A DNA stretch of 23,993 bases, taken from assembly GCA_012800215.1 (NCBI GenBank), contig JAAZJT010000059.1:1-23993 (forward strand), given 5' to 3'. Under the pieces are notes generated by a model. It made no database searches, had not been told where the DNA came from, and saw nothing but the letters and a program-made list of their open reading frames with translations. The translations under genes were made by a program, and so were the position numbers. How positions within the stretch are numbered: position 1 is the first letter of the stretch; each line of letters starts with the position of its first letter. The stretch comes from Bacillota bacterium (lineage in GTDB: Bacteria > Bacillota > Dethiobacteria > Dethiobacterales > Dethiobacteraceae). Shown here one piece after another: positions 1-7,576 of this stretch.

Positions 1-133
1 AAATATTAAGATAGTATCAAGTTCCACCATTTCCATGCTTTTATTCAAAAACCATGATTTTTAAAGATTTCCTATAAAAAACTTTTAACTTTAATAAATT
101 ATTAATGTTTATTTTTCGAAATTTTGCTGCATT

Positions 134-171
134 AAAAAACGGCCTAAGAGAATTTTTATTCCCCTAAGCCG
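134..171 (-). terminator. Rho-independent terminator of the CorC-type gene
   Basis: Read on the minus strand, a 14-bp stem with three G-U pairs and an AAAA loop is followed directly by six U residues. It lies just downstream of the stop of the 208-1500 gene. The 133 bases to its left are AT-rich and hold nothing I can recognise. Confidence 0.85.
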
Positions 172-207
172 AAACATGCACTGACAAAATACAGACAATT
201 CCTAGGT

Positions 208-1500
208 TTATGCTCTGCAGGCTTTAACTTTAGATATTCTTTTTTCCACTATTTCTTCTACTTTGAAAACCAATCCATTAAACTCGATAATAGGATTTTC
301 TTCTTCTGCAGGTATCCTTCCCAATTGACCGATTAAAAAGCCGCTTAATGTTTCGTAATCTTCTATAGGTAAATCAACTTTTAGAAAGTCTTTTACACGC
401 TCCAGGCTTGTTGCACCATTGATAATGAAAGTGTTTTCATCAAGCTTTTCAAATTCCTTTTCTTCTTCATCATATTCGTCAAATATATTGCCGACTATTT
501 CCTCTATTAAATCCTCTATCGTTACTATTCCGGCAGTACCACCATATTCATCAATAGCAACTGCCATATGTGTTTTTGTAGATTGTAAATCCTTAAACAG
601 ATCATCATTTTTTTTAGATGCCGGAACAAAATACGGCTGGCGTATGATTTTTCTTAAATCAAAATCTTGCTTGTTATCATCTAAAAGCTGTATTAAGTCT
701 TTAACATTCAAAACACCTATAATATTATCAATATTTTCCTCATACACAGGAAACCTTGTGTATTTTTTTCTTTTAACCAAGTCAATGATCTCTTTTAAAC
801 TCGAGGAAATGGAAATTCCAGCAATATCAGTCCTATGAGTCATTATTTCTGAAACTGTTTTATTATCAAACTCAAATATATTGTTTATCATTTCCTTTTC
901 ACTTTCATCAATTGTGCCTTTTTCTTTACCTACATCCACCAGCATGCGAATTTCTTCTTCTGTAACCTGCTCATCATCAACATTAGGGTCAACACCAAGA
1001 AGCCTCACAATAAAGTTAGTTGACACTGTAAGCAACTTAACAAAAGGCGATGTAACGGCAGACAAAAAATTCAAAGGTGAAACAGCAAGAAATGAAATTT
1101 GCTCAGCCTTTTTCATTGCCAATCGTTTTGGCACTAACTCACCTAAAACAAGAGTGAAATAGGAAAGTATCACTGTAATGATTATGACAGCGATAGTTTT
1201 TAAGACGTTTTCAGAAATCGGTATTTGCGTTATTTTTATAAGATCTACTAACCGGCCTGCAAAGCTTTCGGCTGCAAATGCACTTGCCAGAAAACCTGCA
1301 AGGGTTATACCAATTTGAATAGTTGCAAGAAACTTACTTGGCTCACTTAATATTTTTATTAGCAGTTTGGCCTTTTTATTTCCTTCGTCTGCCATAAGTT
1401 TAATTTTGTTGTCATTCAAAGATATTAATGCAATTTCAGATGCTGCAAAAAATGCATTCAGCACTATTAGTATCATTAAAAGCAAAAGCTCGGTAATCAA
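208..1500 (-). CDS. CorC/HlyC (CNNM/DUF21-CBS) family membrane protein
   Basis: Predicted integral membrane protein with a cytoplasmic CBS-pair module, 430 aa, the usual length for the family. Residues 1 to about 200 form the DUF21/CNNM domain, with hydrophobic segments near 5-25, 58-80, 100-120 and 135-160 and the conserved LGELVPKR stretch. Two CBS motifs follow at about 215-335; the second contains DEYGGTAGIVTIEDLIEEI, a hallmark of this family. A CorC_HlyC domain occupies about 345-425. Family members are linked to Mg2+/Co2+ efflux or homeostasis, and the older 'hemolysin' label is not informative. The start is TTG with GGAGGT six bases upstream; no better start lies nearby. The gene is preceded by a leader ORF and a terminator (see 1534-1715), so expression is probably controlled by attenuation. 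The family call is firm, but the transported ion is not known from sequence. Confidence 0.93.
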   Translation of the reverse strand: MITELLLLMILIVLNAFFAASEIALISLNDNKIKLMADEGNKKAKLLIKILSEPSKFLATIQIGITLAGFLASAFAAESFAGRLVDLIKITQIPISENVLKTIAVIIITVILSYFTLVLGELVPKRLAMKKAEQISFLAVSPLNFLSAVTSPFVKLLTVSTNFIVRLLGVDPNVDDEQVTEEEIRMLVDVGKEKGTIDESEKEMINNIFEFDNKTVSEIMTHRTDIAGISISSSLKEIIDLVKRKKYTRFPVYEENIDNIIGVLNVKDLIQLLDDNKQDFDLRKIIRQPYFVPASKKNDDLFKDLQSTKTHMAVAIDEYGGTAGIVTIEDLIEEIVGNIFDEYDEEEKEFEKLDENTFIINGATSLERVKDFLKVDLPIEDYETLSGFLIGQLGRIPAEEENPIIEFNGLVFKVEEIVEKRISKVKACRA

Positions 1501-1533
1501 ATCTATACCTCCAATTAGTATTTAAAAATAAAA

Positions 1534-1573
1534 AGCCATAACTAACCCTCAAATGCCTGAGGGTCTTATGGCT
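1534..1573 (-). terminator. Leader terminator (attenuator) upstream of the CorC-type gene
   Basis: On the minus strand the stem AGCCATAA...TTATGGCT encloses a second stem CCCTCA/TGAGGG and is followed by TTTTTATTTTT. The structure lies between the promoter at 1686-1715 and the TTG start at 1500. Transcripts must therefore read through it to express the gene. The stop codon of the leader ORF is inside the inner stem. Confidence 0.82.
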
Positions 1574-1653
1574 GCAGATAACTTTAAATACAGGTTTGCT
1601 TCTAATGTCAATAGTGCATTACTACTGCCCTCTTCCCCAAGATTATCGTCCAT
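1549..1653 (-). CDS. 34-aa leader peptide ORF upstream of the CorC-type gene
   Basis: A short ORF with a convincing ribosome binding site (GGACGGAG, six bases before ATG). It encodes a peptide beginning MDDNLGEEG and ending AAIRPSGI, with TGA as stop. The last codons (Pro-Ser-Gly-Ile-stop) form one arm of the inner stem of the terminator at 1534-1573. A ribosome finishing or stalling there would disrupt the hairpin. I do not recognise the peptide with certainty. The coupling of a translated ORF to a terminator, with nothing else in the leader, argues for a regulatory leader peptide rather than a chance ORF. Its function is inferred. Confidence 0.6.
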   Translation of the reverse strand: MDDNLGEEGSSNALLTLEANLYLKLSAAIRPSGI

Positions 1654-1685
1654 ATATTTCTCCGTCCTTTAAAATATTTTCCTTT

Positions 1686-1715
1686 ATTTTATTATATTTA
1701 CATATATGGTGTCAA
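1686..1715 (-). promoter_or_regulatory. Sigma-A-type promoter for the CorC leader transcript
   Basis: On the minus strand TTGACA (1710-1715) and TAAAAT (1686-1691) are separated by 18 bases. The predicted start near 1679 gives a leader of about 180 nt containing the leader ORF and the attenuator. Confidence 0.6.
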
Positions 1716-1716
1716 G

Positions 1717-1736
1717 AACCTGGCAATCGCCGGGTT
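1717..1736 (-). terminator. Weak hairpin after the ArsB/NhaD-type gene
   Basis: AACCTGGC/GCCGGGTT forms a short stem just downstream of the permease stop. There is no U tract on the minus strand, so it is at best a weak or factor-assisted terminator. Confidence 0.3.
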
Positions 1737-1757
1737 GTGCATTCTCTTTTTTGAATT

Positions 1758-3029
1758 TTACCGCCACAGTAACCAGACCAGTATATATCCTGAAGTGACA
1801 GCAGCCAGCGTAAAAGGAACACTGATTTTCATAAAATCCTTCGCGCTGACTTCGTAACCATCCTTACGAAGAATACCAAGACCGGTGATATTGGCTGACG
1901 CGCCAATAGGCGTCAGGTTACCTCCGAGCGTTGCCCCGGCTAGAAGGCCGAAATAAAGCACCGTAGGATCTATCCCCATAATGTCAGCGATCCCGGCCGT
2001 AACGGGAAGCATTGTTGCAATATAAGGGATATTATCTATGAACGCGGATAAAAGCACTGAAGCCCAAACAAGAAGAGTATACATCAAAAAGATATTATTT
2101 CCACTGACTTTTACAAAAAGTTTACTGATCTCGTCAACAACACCAGCCTCCGTAATACCGCTGATTACGATAAAAAGGCCGCCAAGTAAAAAGAGAGTAA
2201 AATAGTCTATCTCCATAAGCGTCTTTTTCAGTGATATCAAATTGCGGGAACGGATAGTCTCACGAATCAACCCGATGACCATAAGTCCAATACAAATGAG
2301 GCCATTAATAATTGCTGGTTTCTTCCCTTCCGGAATAAAAGAGGCAAGGATCAGCAATACAATGGTACCAACAAGAAGCAAGGATGGAAAGTAATCTTCA
2401 ACAACTGTTCTGTCTTTAACGTTAATATCTTGTTTCTCATTGCGAAAGACATAAAGAAGAACAAGTGTTGCTGCAACAGCGCCAATTTGAACTATCCAAA
2501 ACATGCCCGGCCTTCCTCTGTAGAAAAAAAAGTCAAGAAAGTCAAGATTAGCATGTCCACCAAGTAGGATTGAAGTTGTATCGCCGACTAATGTGGCAGC
2601 ACCCTGGAGATTTGAGGATATAGCGATAGCAATAATACTTTGAACGGGAGAAATTTTCAGTTTCTTTGAGATGGTAAGCGCAACAGGAGCGACCATTAGA
2701 ACAGTTGCGACATTGTCTACAAATGCAGAAATAATCCCTGCGAAAAGAGATAGCGAAATGATTGCCCACTTAACGTTCGGCATCTTTTCAATAATCAAGT
2801 CTGCAAGAAGCGACGGCATTTTCGACTCAATAAACAGTGAAACAACGCCCATAGTACCGGCAATCATCATGATAACGTTCCAGTCTACCGAAAAGAAAAC
2901 CTTATTTGCAGGTAAAATACCGAGCACAACAAAAAGCGCTGCGGAAGCCAAAGCAATATATGCTCTGTACTTAGGCAACGCAAGCAGCAGAACATATGTT
3001 AAAAGAAACAGCACAAGTGCTAAAGTCAA
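1758..3029 (-). CDS. ArsB/NhaD-type (SLC13-like) ion permease
   Basis: Polytopic membrane transporter of the ArsB/NhaD ion-transporter superfamily, about 423 aa with 10-12 hydrophobic segments. The two inverted-repeat halves each carry the family's Asp-Asn motif (FVDNVATVLMVAP in the N half, FIDNIPYIATMLPV in the C half). Each half also has a Gly-rich re-entrant segment: NLQGAATLVGDTTS and GGNLTPIGASANITG. Relatives move arsenite, Na+/H+ or dicarboxylates. The sequence alone does not choose between these, and no arsR or arsC lies nearby. Start choice: the longest frame opens with GTG at 3036-3038, but AGAGGG touches that codon. TTG three codons in (3027-3029) has GAGGG at about 8-bp spacing and is preferred. 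It follows the mef-type gene on the same strand after a gap with its own candidate promoter. Confidence 0.85.
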   Translation of the reverse strand: MTLALVLFLLTYVLLLALPKYRAYIALASAALFVVLGILPANKVFFSVDWNVIMMIAGTMGVVSLFIESKMPSLLADLIIEKMPNVKWAIISLSLFAGIISAFVDNVATVLMVAPVALTISKKLKISPVQSIIAIAISSNLQGAATLVGDTTSILLGGHANLDFLDFFFYRGRPGMFWIVQIGAVAATLVLLYVFRNEKQDINVKDRTVVEDYFPSLLLVGTIVLLILASFIPEGKKPAIINGLICIGLMVIGLIRETIRSRNLISLKKTLMEIDYFTLFLLGGLFIVISGITEAGVVDEISKLFVKVSGNNIFLMYTLLVWASVLLSAFIDNIPYIATMLPVTAGIADIMGIDPTVLYFGLLAGATLGGNLTPIGASANITGLGILRKDGYEVSAKDFMKISVPFTLAAVTSGYILVWLLWR

Positions 3030-3075
3030 CGTAAACACCCTCTCATTTGCTTTAAAATAAAACCTATCAAAAATA

Positions 3076-3103
3076 ATTATATCACCACAGTCACTTTTTG
3101 AAA
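3076..3103 (-). promoter_or_regulatory. Candidate promoter for the ArsB/NhaD-type gene
   Basis: A perfect TATAAT (3076-3081) is spaced 16 bases from a weak -35 box, TTTCAA (3098-3103). It lies about 45 bases before the start codon in the gap after the mef-type gene. Confidence 0.4.
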
Positions 3104-3172
3104 ATATTTGTCTAAATTTTTATTGTATTAGTATATTTTGCCGAGAGGTGCCTGAAGAGGTATGCAATTTAC

Positions 3173-4390
3173 TTATTCATCTGTATCTAATTTTCTAATC
3201 TCGGTTACCATGGGACAAATCACTGCGATACCAATTATTAAAATACCGGAAATAAGAAACCAATGATTTAAACCAACCCTATCGGCAAAGAATCCGGAAA
3301 TTATTAATCCCACAGGCATAGAGAGAGTCATGATACTACCCATAAGGGAAAATACACGCCCCAAATATTCCGGTTTTATTCTTTCCTGAAAAAGGGCTGT
3401 CTGTACACCGGAGTAAAACGGAACTGAAAGCCCTATGACTGCACAGCATACTACAAAAATGATAAATCCACTTGGCGGCAGTAATCCTGCAATAGCTAAA
3501 CCTGCTCCCGTCATCAGAATAGATCCAGTTATTAAGATAATTAGCCTTTTATAGTTACTGAAAAATCCTAAAAGCAAACCGCCGATCAGCATACCGGAAG
3601 CAAAAGAAATCTCTGCTATAGAAACATGCATCGGTCCCCCATTAAAATATTCCATACTGATTAAAGGAAAAAGTGCATTGATGGGCATATAAACAAACGC
3701 AAAAAGTGTACCAATAAGCAATAGGGCAAATAGTCCTTTATTTTGCCTTAGTACATAAAATCCTTCCTTCATTTCCTTAATAAAATTAGCTTTTTTCCCT
3801 TGCTCTTCAGCACGTAGTTTGGGGATACGTACAATTGCTACCGTAATAGAAGCAATCACAGCGCCCAGCACATCAAAGGCAATAATCGCATTTAATTCCC
3901 AGGCAGAGTATAAAAGTGCCGCAAGCGCAGGACTGATAATATAGCTGATGGACTGTAAAGACTGGCTGTATCCTGCACATTTAGTCAGTTGCTCTTCTGG
4001 CACCAAAAGAGGAGTGACCGCATTTAGTGCAGGAGAATGAAATGCTGTCCCTAGGCTGCGGATAAACAACACTACCATTACCATCCAGACAGCCAGATCC
4101 ATATAAAGAGCAATAATAGCTAATACTGCGCCAGCTGCCGCAATAATTAAATCAGCGCCAATCATAATCATTTTTCGATCATAACGATCCACTAATACCC
4201 CAATGGCAGGCCCAAAAACTGCATATGGCAGAAAACCAACTAATGAGGCCATAGACAAAACCATTGCAGAGCCAGTTTTTTCTGTAAGATAAAAAATAAT
4301 CGCCGTTTGCAGGATGGCACTTGTAATCAGTGATACTGCCTGTCCTACCCATATTGTAAAGAACTTAAATTGCCAATTATGTTTTTCCAA
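3173..4390 (-). CDS. Mef-type macrolide efflux MFS transporter
   Basis: Proton-driven major facilitator pump. The protein matches Mef(A)/Mef(E) as I remember them almost block for block, including AVSLITSAILQ, IIFYLTEKTGSAMVLSMASL, SLVGFLPYAVFGPAIGVL, CAGYSQSLQSISYI and PFYSGVQTALFQE. The MFS motif A is visible as GVLVDRYDRK. Known Mef proteins export 14- and 15-membered macrolides. Start: the longest frame begins six codons upstream, but AGGGG abuts the internal ATG. The TTG at 4388-4390 sits about 9 bases after AGGGG. It gives a 405-aa protein starting MEKHNW, which agrees in length and sequence with Mef(A), MEKYNNW. The partner ABC-F gene msr(D)/mel, normally downstream of mef, is absent; an ArsB/NhaD-type gene follows. 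Control by the leader at 4454-4743 is strongly suggested. Whether it confers resistance here is untested. Confidence 0.88.
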   Translation of the reverse strand: MEKHNWQFKFFTIWVGQAVSLITSAILQTAIIFYLTEKTGSAMVLSMASLVGFLPYAVFGPAIGVLVDRYDRKMIMIGADLIIAAAGAVLAIIALYMDLAVWMVMVVLFIRSLGTAFHSPALNAVTPLLVPEEQLTKCAGYSQSLQSISYIISPALAALLYSAWELNAIIAFDVLGAVIASITVAIVRIPKLRAEEQGKKANFIKEMKEGFYVLRQNKGLFALLLIGTLFAFVYMPINALFPLISMEYFNGGPMHVSIAEISFASGMLIGGLLLGFFSNYKRLIILITGSILMTGAGLAIAGLLPPSGFIIFVVCCAVIGLSVPFYSGVQTALFQERIKPEYLGRVFSLMGSIMTLSMPVGLIISGFFADRVGLNHWFLISGILIIGIAVICPMVTEIRKLDTDE

Positions 4391-4453
4391 TTTTCTCATC
4401 CCCTGCATTCATTATTGTACTTTAAATTACTCTGAAGTTTAGTATCCTAAAGC

Positions 4454-4495
4454 AATAAAAAATACAGACTAAATCCACAATGTGGCTCTAGTCTG
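4454..4495 (-). terminator. Attenuator terminator in the mef-type leader
   Basis: Minus-strand stem CAGACTA/TAGTCTG (4465-4471 with 4489-4495) has an inner CCAC/GTGG stem and is followed by TATTTTTTATTG. It lies between the MTASIRLR leader ORF and the pump gene, where an induced attenuator would be expected. Confidence 0.78.
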
Positions 4496-4539
4496 CATAC
4501 TTACAATATGGGAGCATCTAAGCCATAATTAAATAAGGG

Positions 4540-4558
4540 TACAGCTGAAGAAGCTGTA
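4540..4558 (-). other. Hairpin in the mef-type leader (possible anti-terminator part)
   Basis: TACAGCT (4540-4546) and AGCTGTA (4552-4558) form a perfect 7-bp stem with a 5-base loop, between the leader ORF and the attenuator. Its role in switching is a guess. Confidence 0.4.
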
Positions 4559-4594
4559 TCTTATCAAACTTATGAACGCTCAATATCGCAAAAT

Positions 4595-4650
4595 AAGCAT
4601 GGCAAAAAAGCCTATCATTGTGATAGAATCTGCATTCTTATTGCCAGCTT
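4595..4650 (-). other. Leader stem starting at the leader-peptide stop
   Basis: On the minus strand AAGCTGGCAA (4641-4650) begins inside the leader stop codon and pairs with TTGCCATGCTT (4595-4605). The enclosed CTATCA-caa-TGATAG stem (4612-4626) is followed by GCTTTTTT, so it could terminate by itself. A ribosome stalled at the end of the leader peptide would block the first arm. This is the usual logic of macrolide-induced attenuation. Confidence 0.5.
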
Positions 4651-4675
4651 ATCTTAAACGAATTGAGGCTGTCAT
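4649..4675 (-). CDS. Leader peptide MTASIRLR of the mef-type gene
   Basis: Eight-codon ORF (ATG to TAA) encoding MTASIRLR, preceded by GGGGGA about 10 bases upstream. It differs at one position from the mef(E)/mef(A) leader peptide MTASMRLR as I recall it. It keeps the Arg-Leu-Arg end at which ribosomes stall with a bound macrolide. It is followed by mutually exclusive stems and a terminator, so the pump is probably induced by transcription attenuation. The peptide and its RBS are seen directly; induction is inferred from the known system. Confidence 0.88.
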   Translation of the reverse strand: MTASIRLR

Positions 4676-4714
4676 AGTTTTGGTTTCCCCCAGAATTTCA
4701 ATTTACAGTAATAA

Positions 4715-4743
4715 ATTTTAACATAAGACAGCCATGGAATCAA
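4715..4743 (-). promoter_or_regulatory. Sigma-A-type promoter of the mef-type leader
   Basis: TTGATT (4738-4743) and TAAAAT (4715-4720) are separated by exactly 17 bases on the minus strand, about 40 bases before the leader ATG. No terminator is evident between this promoter and the upstream DUF1905 gene, so some read-through from the ECF operon is possible. Confidence 0.6.
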
Positions 4744-4812
4744 TGCAGATTATAAACATTTCATCCAGCTCAAAAATTTTCTCATCTTCCCTTTTCTAAT
4801 CCGCGTCTACTA

Positions 4813-5100
4813 TTAATCTCGCTCTTTTATTGTAACGTGTACTATGTCACCCGGCTGCTTGCCGATTTTTGCCCGAATGTCTTTACGCAAACCAATTATG
4901 TAACACACCGAGCCATCGGCATTCTTCACACCCATATTTACGATACTCCCGTCATAAGGCTCTCCGTCAAAAGTAGCATGAACTTTAACTCTGCCTTTTC
5001 CAAACTCCGTTTTCAGATCATATGGGAATTCCACATATGCGCCGTCTATATCGGGCACTTTCTGAATAACTGCTTCATACTCATATATTTTTGGGTTCAT
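4813..5100 (-). CDS. DUF1905 domain protein
   Basis: A 95-aa protein consisting of one DUF1905 domain, a small beta-rich fold. Recognisable pieces are the N-terminal EYEAVIQKVPDIDGAYVEFPYDL, the central VKVHATFDGEPYDGSIVNMG and the C-terminal RKDIRAKIGKQPGDIVHVTI. DUF1905 often occurs alone or fused to a bacteriocin-protection (YdeI/OmpD-associated) domain; the molecular role is unknown. Its AGGAGA ribosome binding site lies in the last codons of the upstream GyrI-like gene, so the two are translationally coupled. It is the last gene of the ECF sigma factor operon. Confidence 0.85.
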   Translation of the reverse strand: MNPKIYEYEAVIQKVPDIDGAYVEFPYDLKTEFGKGRVKVHATFDGEPYDGSIVNMGVKNADGSVCYIIGLRKDIRAKIGKQPGDIVHVTIKERD

Positions 5101-5102
5101 AT

Positions 5103-5744
5103 TTATCTCCTCACAATTGGATGTCTAATTACCGTTTTTAGTTTCTCCGGTGCACTCCTACGCGGGTCGCTTAGATATATTTCGTGATGCTGACGCATAC
5201 CGGACATCTCTGTGCGGTATCCCTGTAACTCAATAAAGTCTTCAAGTGCCGCAACAGTAGGAGCTTCATCGTCATAAGGTCCTATATGCAAGACCTGTGC
5301 ACACAAACCCTCTGTGAAATCCTCAAGTCGCGCTATTGATGTATCTATTCCCGGCTTTTTCTTTGACAATTTCAACTTCGCAGTTTCAAAAACTTCCGGT
5401 GTAACAAACTCCGGCTGCCGGATCATCATCACCCAGCAAAATTCATCTTTCCTGCCGATAACATTACCGTCGAAAAAATTATCCTCAAACCACCATAATC
5501 CCTCTAACGGGGGAACAACATAATCAAAGTATCCTGCCGGCTGCTCACTGCCCTTCTTGCTCATCTTGATGGTATAGGATAAGCCATACAGTACTTCCAC
5601 TGCCTCCTTGTAAAATGCGGAAGTATTTGGGTTGCCCTTACCATTAACCATAATAAAACGCATTTTGGGCACATCAACAATAACCGGCTTTTTCTTAGGT
5701 AAGTACAATTCCTTATATTCTTTTTTAAAATCAAATGCTGCCAT
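5103..5744 (-). CDS. GyrI-like small-molecule-binding domain protein
   Basis: A 213-aa cytoplasmic protein of the stand-alone GyrI-like type. It starts MAAFDFKKEYKELYLPKKKP, followed by VDVPKMRFIMVNGKGNPNTSAF. The C-terminal half contains HIGPYDDEAPTVAALEDFI and HEIYLSDPRR, the typical end of the SOUL/GyrI fold. Such domains bind small hydrophobic or cationic compounds and usually sit behind a DNA-binding domain; here none is present. The frame is open 45 codons further upstream into the preceding gene. The ATG at 5742-5744 is where family similarity begins and has an upstream GAAAGGG, so I use it. It lies between the anti-sigma-like gene and the DUF1905 gene with tight spacing. The ligand is unknown. 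Confidence 0.85.
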   Translation of the reverse strand: MAAFDFKKEYKELYLPKKKPVIVDVPKMRFIMVNGKGNPNTSAFYKEAVEVLYGLSYTIKMSKKGSEQPAGYFDYVVPPLEGLWWFEDNFFDGNVIGRKDEFCWVMMIRQPEFVTPEVFETAKLKLSKKKPGIDTSIARLEDFTEGLCAQVLHIGPYDDEAPTVAALEDFIELQGYRTEMSGMRQHHEIYLSDPRRSAPEKLKTVIRHPIVRR

Positions 5745-5823
5745 AAATACCAGCCCTTTCTTATCATTCCTATTCACAGCATATAATAAAACCACGCTTA
5801 TGGGAATGCCTAAAGGGCGAGGT

Positions 5824-7077
5824 TTAATTTCTATTTTTAATCTGCTGTAAAATATTAAACATAGCTTCAGCAGAAACACCTTTTGCGCTCAATTCTACCA
5901 AAATATCTCCATACAAAACACTGAATCGCATCCGTGGACCGGAGATATCACCCTGTTCTGAAACCTCATAAGTACGTGCCCTTACTGTTTCGAGTGTCAG
6001 CTCATTTATAAGAAAGACAGGGTTGTCAACAATCTCACACAACTTTTCAGGTACCGAATCAGCCCTGGGAATCGGATATAGCGCAAGATCGTAATTCTTT
6101 GTATCAGCAACAGAAGTTATGCGAGCTTTGGCATTATCATCCGGAAATGAAACACGCCATTTAATATATCCCATTCCTTTTGACCAGTTCGCATATAGTG
6201 CATTCTGCTCCTGATTGATAATGCGTAGAGCATCCTCAAAAACAAATCCGCCAGGAAGTGTTGCCGGCAGATATGAGCCAAAATCAATATCTGCACGCGC
6301 TTCCTCAAGATCTAACCGTTCCTCCCGCAGTTCAGGCACAACAGGTTGAAAAACGCCTAGATCAGCTGCGCCTCCTTCGATTAAATGACCTACCAGTTCA
6401 AAGATTTCACTCTTTAAAACTTCCTTTTCTGCTTCTATGCCGCCTAGCTCTACATAATAAGCCACATCCGCAAGTTTAAAGGACGCAAAATAAATGATTT
6501 CCCTTATGCCATTACTGTTTGGTTTTGTTTCAAAGTACCCTGCTGTAACCATTGTTCCAAGTACGTCAGTGCTTTTTGTTTCACTGTCAAAGACATAATC
6601 AAGGACAATCTCGCCCGGAGCAATCTGGATATATGCCTCAAAGCCGGATACGGATTTAGCATCTGCGTCAATATTAAATAAAGTTGTGCCGTTTTCATCA
6701 CTTTGAAAATGCGCCGTAGCTTTTATAGCATGAGTATTTACCAACGTAGGGAATACAGCTTTAATCTCTTTGGTGGTAAGTTCCTGCCAGAAATGCCCTG
6801 GAATATTAATTTTGTTTGCAAGCTGTCCATCGGCTTTATTGAATTCCAGCGTATATTTAGCGGATGCACCGGGCATTGGTGCTGTCGTATGCGGAAGTAA
6901 CTTAGGCAATCTAAAAAATCCAAGCAAAACCACAGCAAAAAAGGTAAAGGCTGCAGCATAGCGCCTGGTTTTAACAAGGCCGCGCTTAGGACCGGAATCT
7001 TTCATACAGCACACAAGCCTCTGGTGTAATGAGTCTGGAACCGTTATTTTGTCCATGTATTTGTTATAAGCTTCCAT
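5824..7077 (-). CDS. Membrane-anchored anti-sigma-like protein
   Basis: A 417-aa protein with about 40 cytoplasmic residues, one transmembrane helix at about 40-57 (AAAFTFFAVVLLGFF) and a large extracytoplasmic part. The gene starts inside the end of the ECF sigma gene (14-bp overlap), with AAAGGAGGA before its ATG. That layout is typical of a cognate anti-sigma factor. I see no zinc-finger HxxxCxxC motif, so it is not a ZAS-type anti-sigma. The extracytoplasmic region (about 75-415) resembles DUF4179/DUF4367-type proteins of clostridial ECF operons only in general layout; I do not recognise it firmly. It probably holds the sigma factor at the membrane until an envelope signal arrives. The role is inferred from context and topology. 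Confidence 0.75.
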   Translation of the reverse strand: MEAYNKYMDKITVPDSLHQRLVCCMKDSGPKRGLVKTRRYAAAFTFFAVVLLGFFRLPKLLPHTTAPMPGASAKYTLEFNKADGQLANKINIPGHFWQELTTKEIKAVFPTLVNTHAIKATAHFQSDENGTTLFNIDADAKSVSGFEAYIQIAPGEIVLDYVFDSETKSTDVLGTMVTAGYFETKPNSNGIREIIYFASFKLADVAYYVELGGIEAEKEVLKSEIFELVGHLIEGGAADLGVFQPVVPELREERLDLEEARADIDFGSYLPATLPGGFVFEDALRIINQEQNALYANWSKGMGYIKWRVSFPDDNAKARITSVADTKNYDLALYPIPRADSVPEKLCEIVDNPVFLINELTLETVRARTYEVSEQGDISGPRMRFSVLYGDILVELSAKGVSAEAMFNILQQIKNRN

Positions 7078-7555
7078 AATCGTCCTCCTTTAAAACGGAC
7101 TTGAGCTTTTGACGGGCACGAGTTAAATGGCTTCTTACTGTAGATTCCTTGTACCCGGTCAACTCAGCAATATCTTTAATGGAATAACCTTCATAATAAA
7201 ACAAATGAATGACTGTACGGTATTTGGTTGGCAACAGCATGATTTGCTCCAGCAATTCATGCTGTTTGGGCTCTGAGGCTGGATAAGAATCAAGAAGCAT
7301 CCCCCTTCGCTTACGCCAAGGGGATCGCCATTGGCTATTGCAGAGGTTTACTGTTACCCTTATGAGCCAGGCTTTTTCATGCTCTTCAGATTCAAATGCA
7401 GGTGCTCTCTCATATGCACGTAAAAACACCTCTTGCACTATATCCTCAGCATCAGAGATGTTTCCTGTAATAGCGAGTGCACTGCGATATAGTCTATTCT
7501 CATGTTTTGTCACCAGCGCTTCAAAGTCCTCCGGCCGACAGGACTTATACGCCAT
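7064..7555 (-). CDS. ECF-type RNA polymerase sigma factor
   Basis: A 163-aa sigma-70 family protein of the extracytoplasmic-function group, which has only regions 2 and 4. Region 2 covers about 10-85 and contains DAEDIVQEVFLRAYE, the core-binding and -10 recognition helix, and WLIRVTVNLCNSQWR. Region 4 covers about 100-155, with LPTKYRTVIHLFYYEGYSIKDIAELTG and the recognition helix STVRSHLTRARQKL. GAGGGGG lies about eight bases before the ATG. It is the first gene of an operon with an anti-sigma-like protein, a GyrI-like protein and a DUF1905 protein. The promoter at 7577-7604 looks like an ECF promoter, so the gene probably activates its own operon. Confidence 0.95.
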   Translation of the reverse strand: MAYKSCRPEDFEALVTKHENRLYRSALAITGNISDAEDIVQEVFLRAYERAPAFESEEHEKAWLIRVTVNLCNSQWRSPWRKRRGMLLDSYPASEPKQHELLEQIMLLPTKYRTVIHLFYYEGYSIKDIAELTGYKESTVRSHLTRARQKLKSVLKEDDYGSL

Positions 7556-7576
7556 CTGCTTAACCCCCTCAACCTA

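Noticed and set aside
2671..3060. 129-codon plus-strand frame opposite the ArsB/NhaD-type gene
   Set aside because: Shadow of a gene with clear transporter motifs; no RBS.
3125..3172. Terminator after the mef-type gene
   Set aside because: Only a short direct repeat (GAGGTGCCTGAAGAGG) is visible; no stable stem with a U tract.
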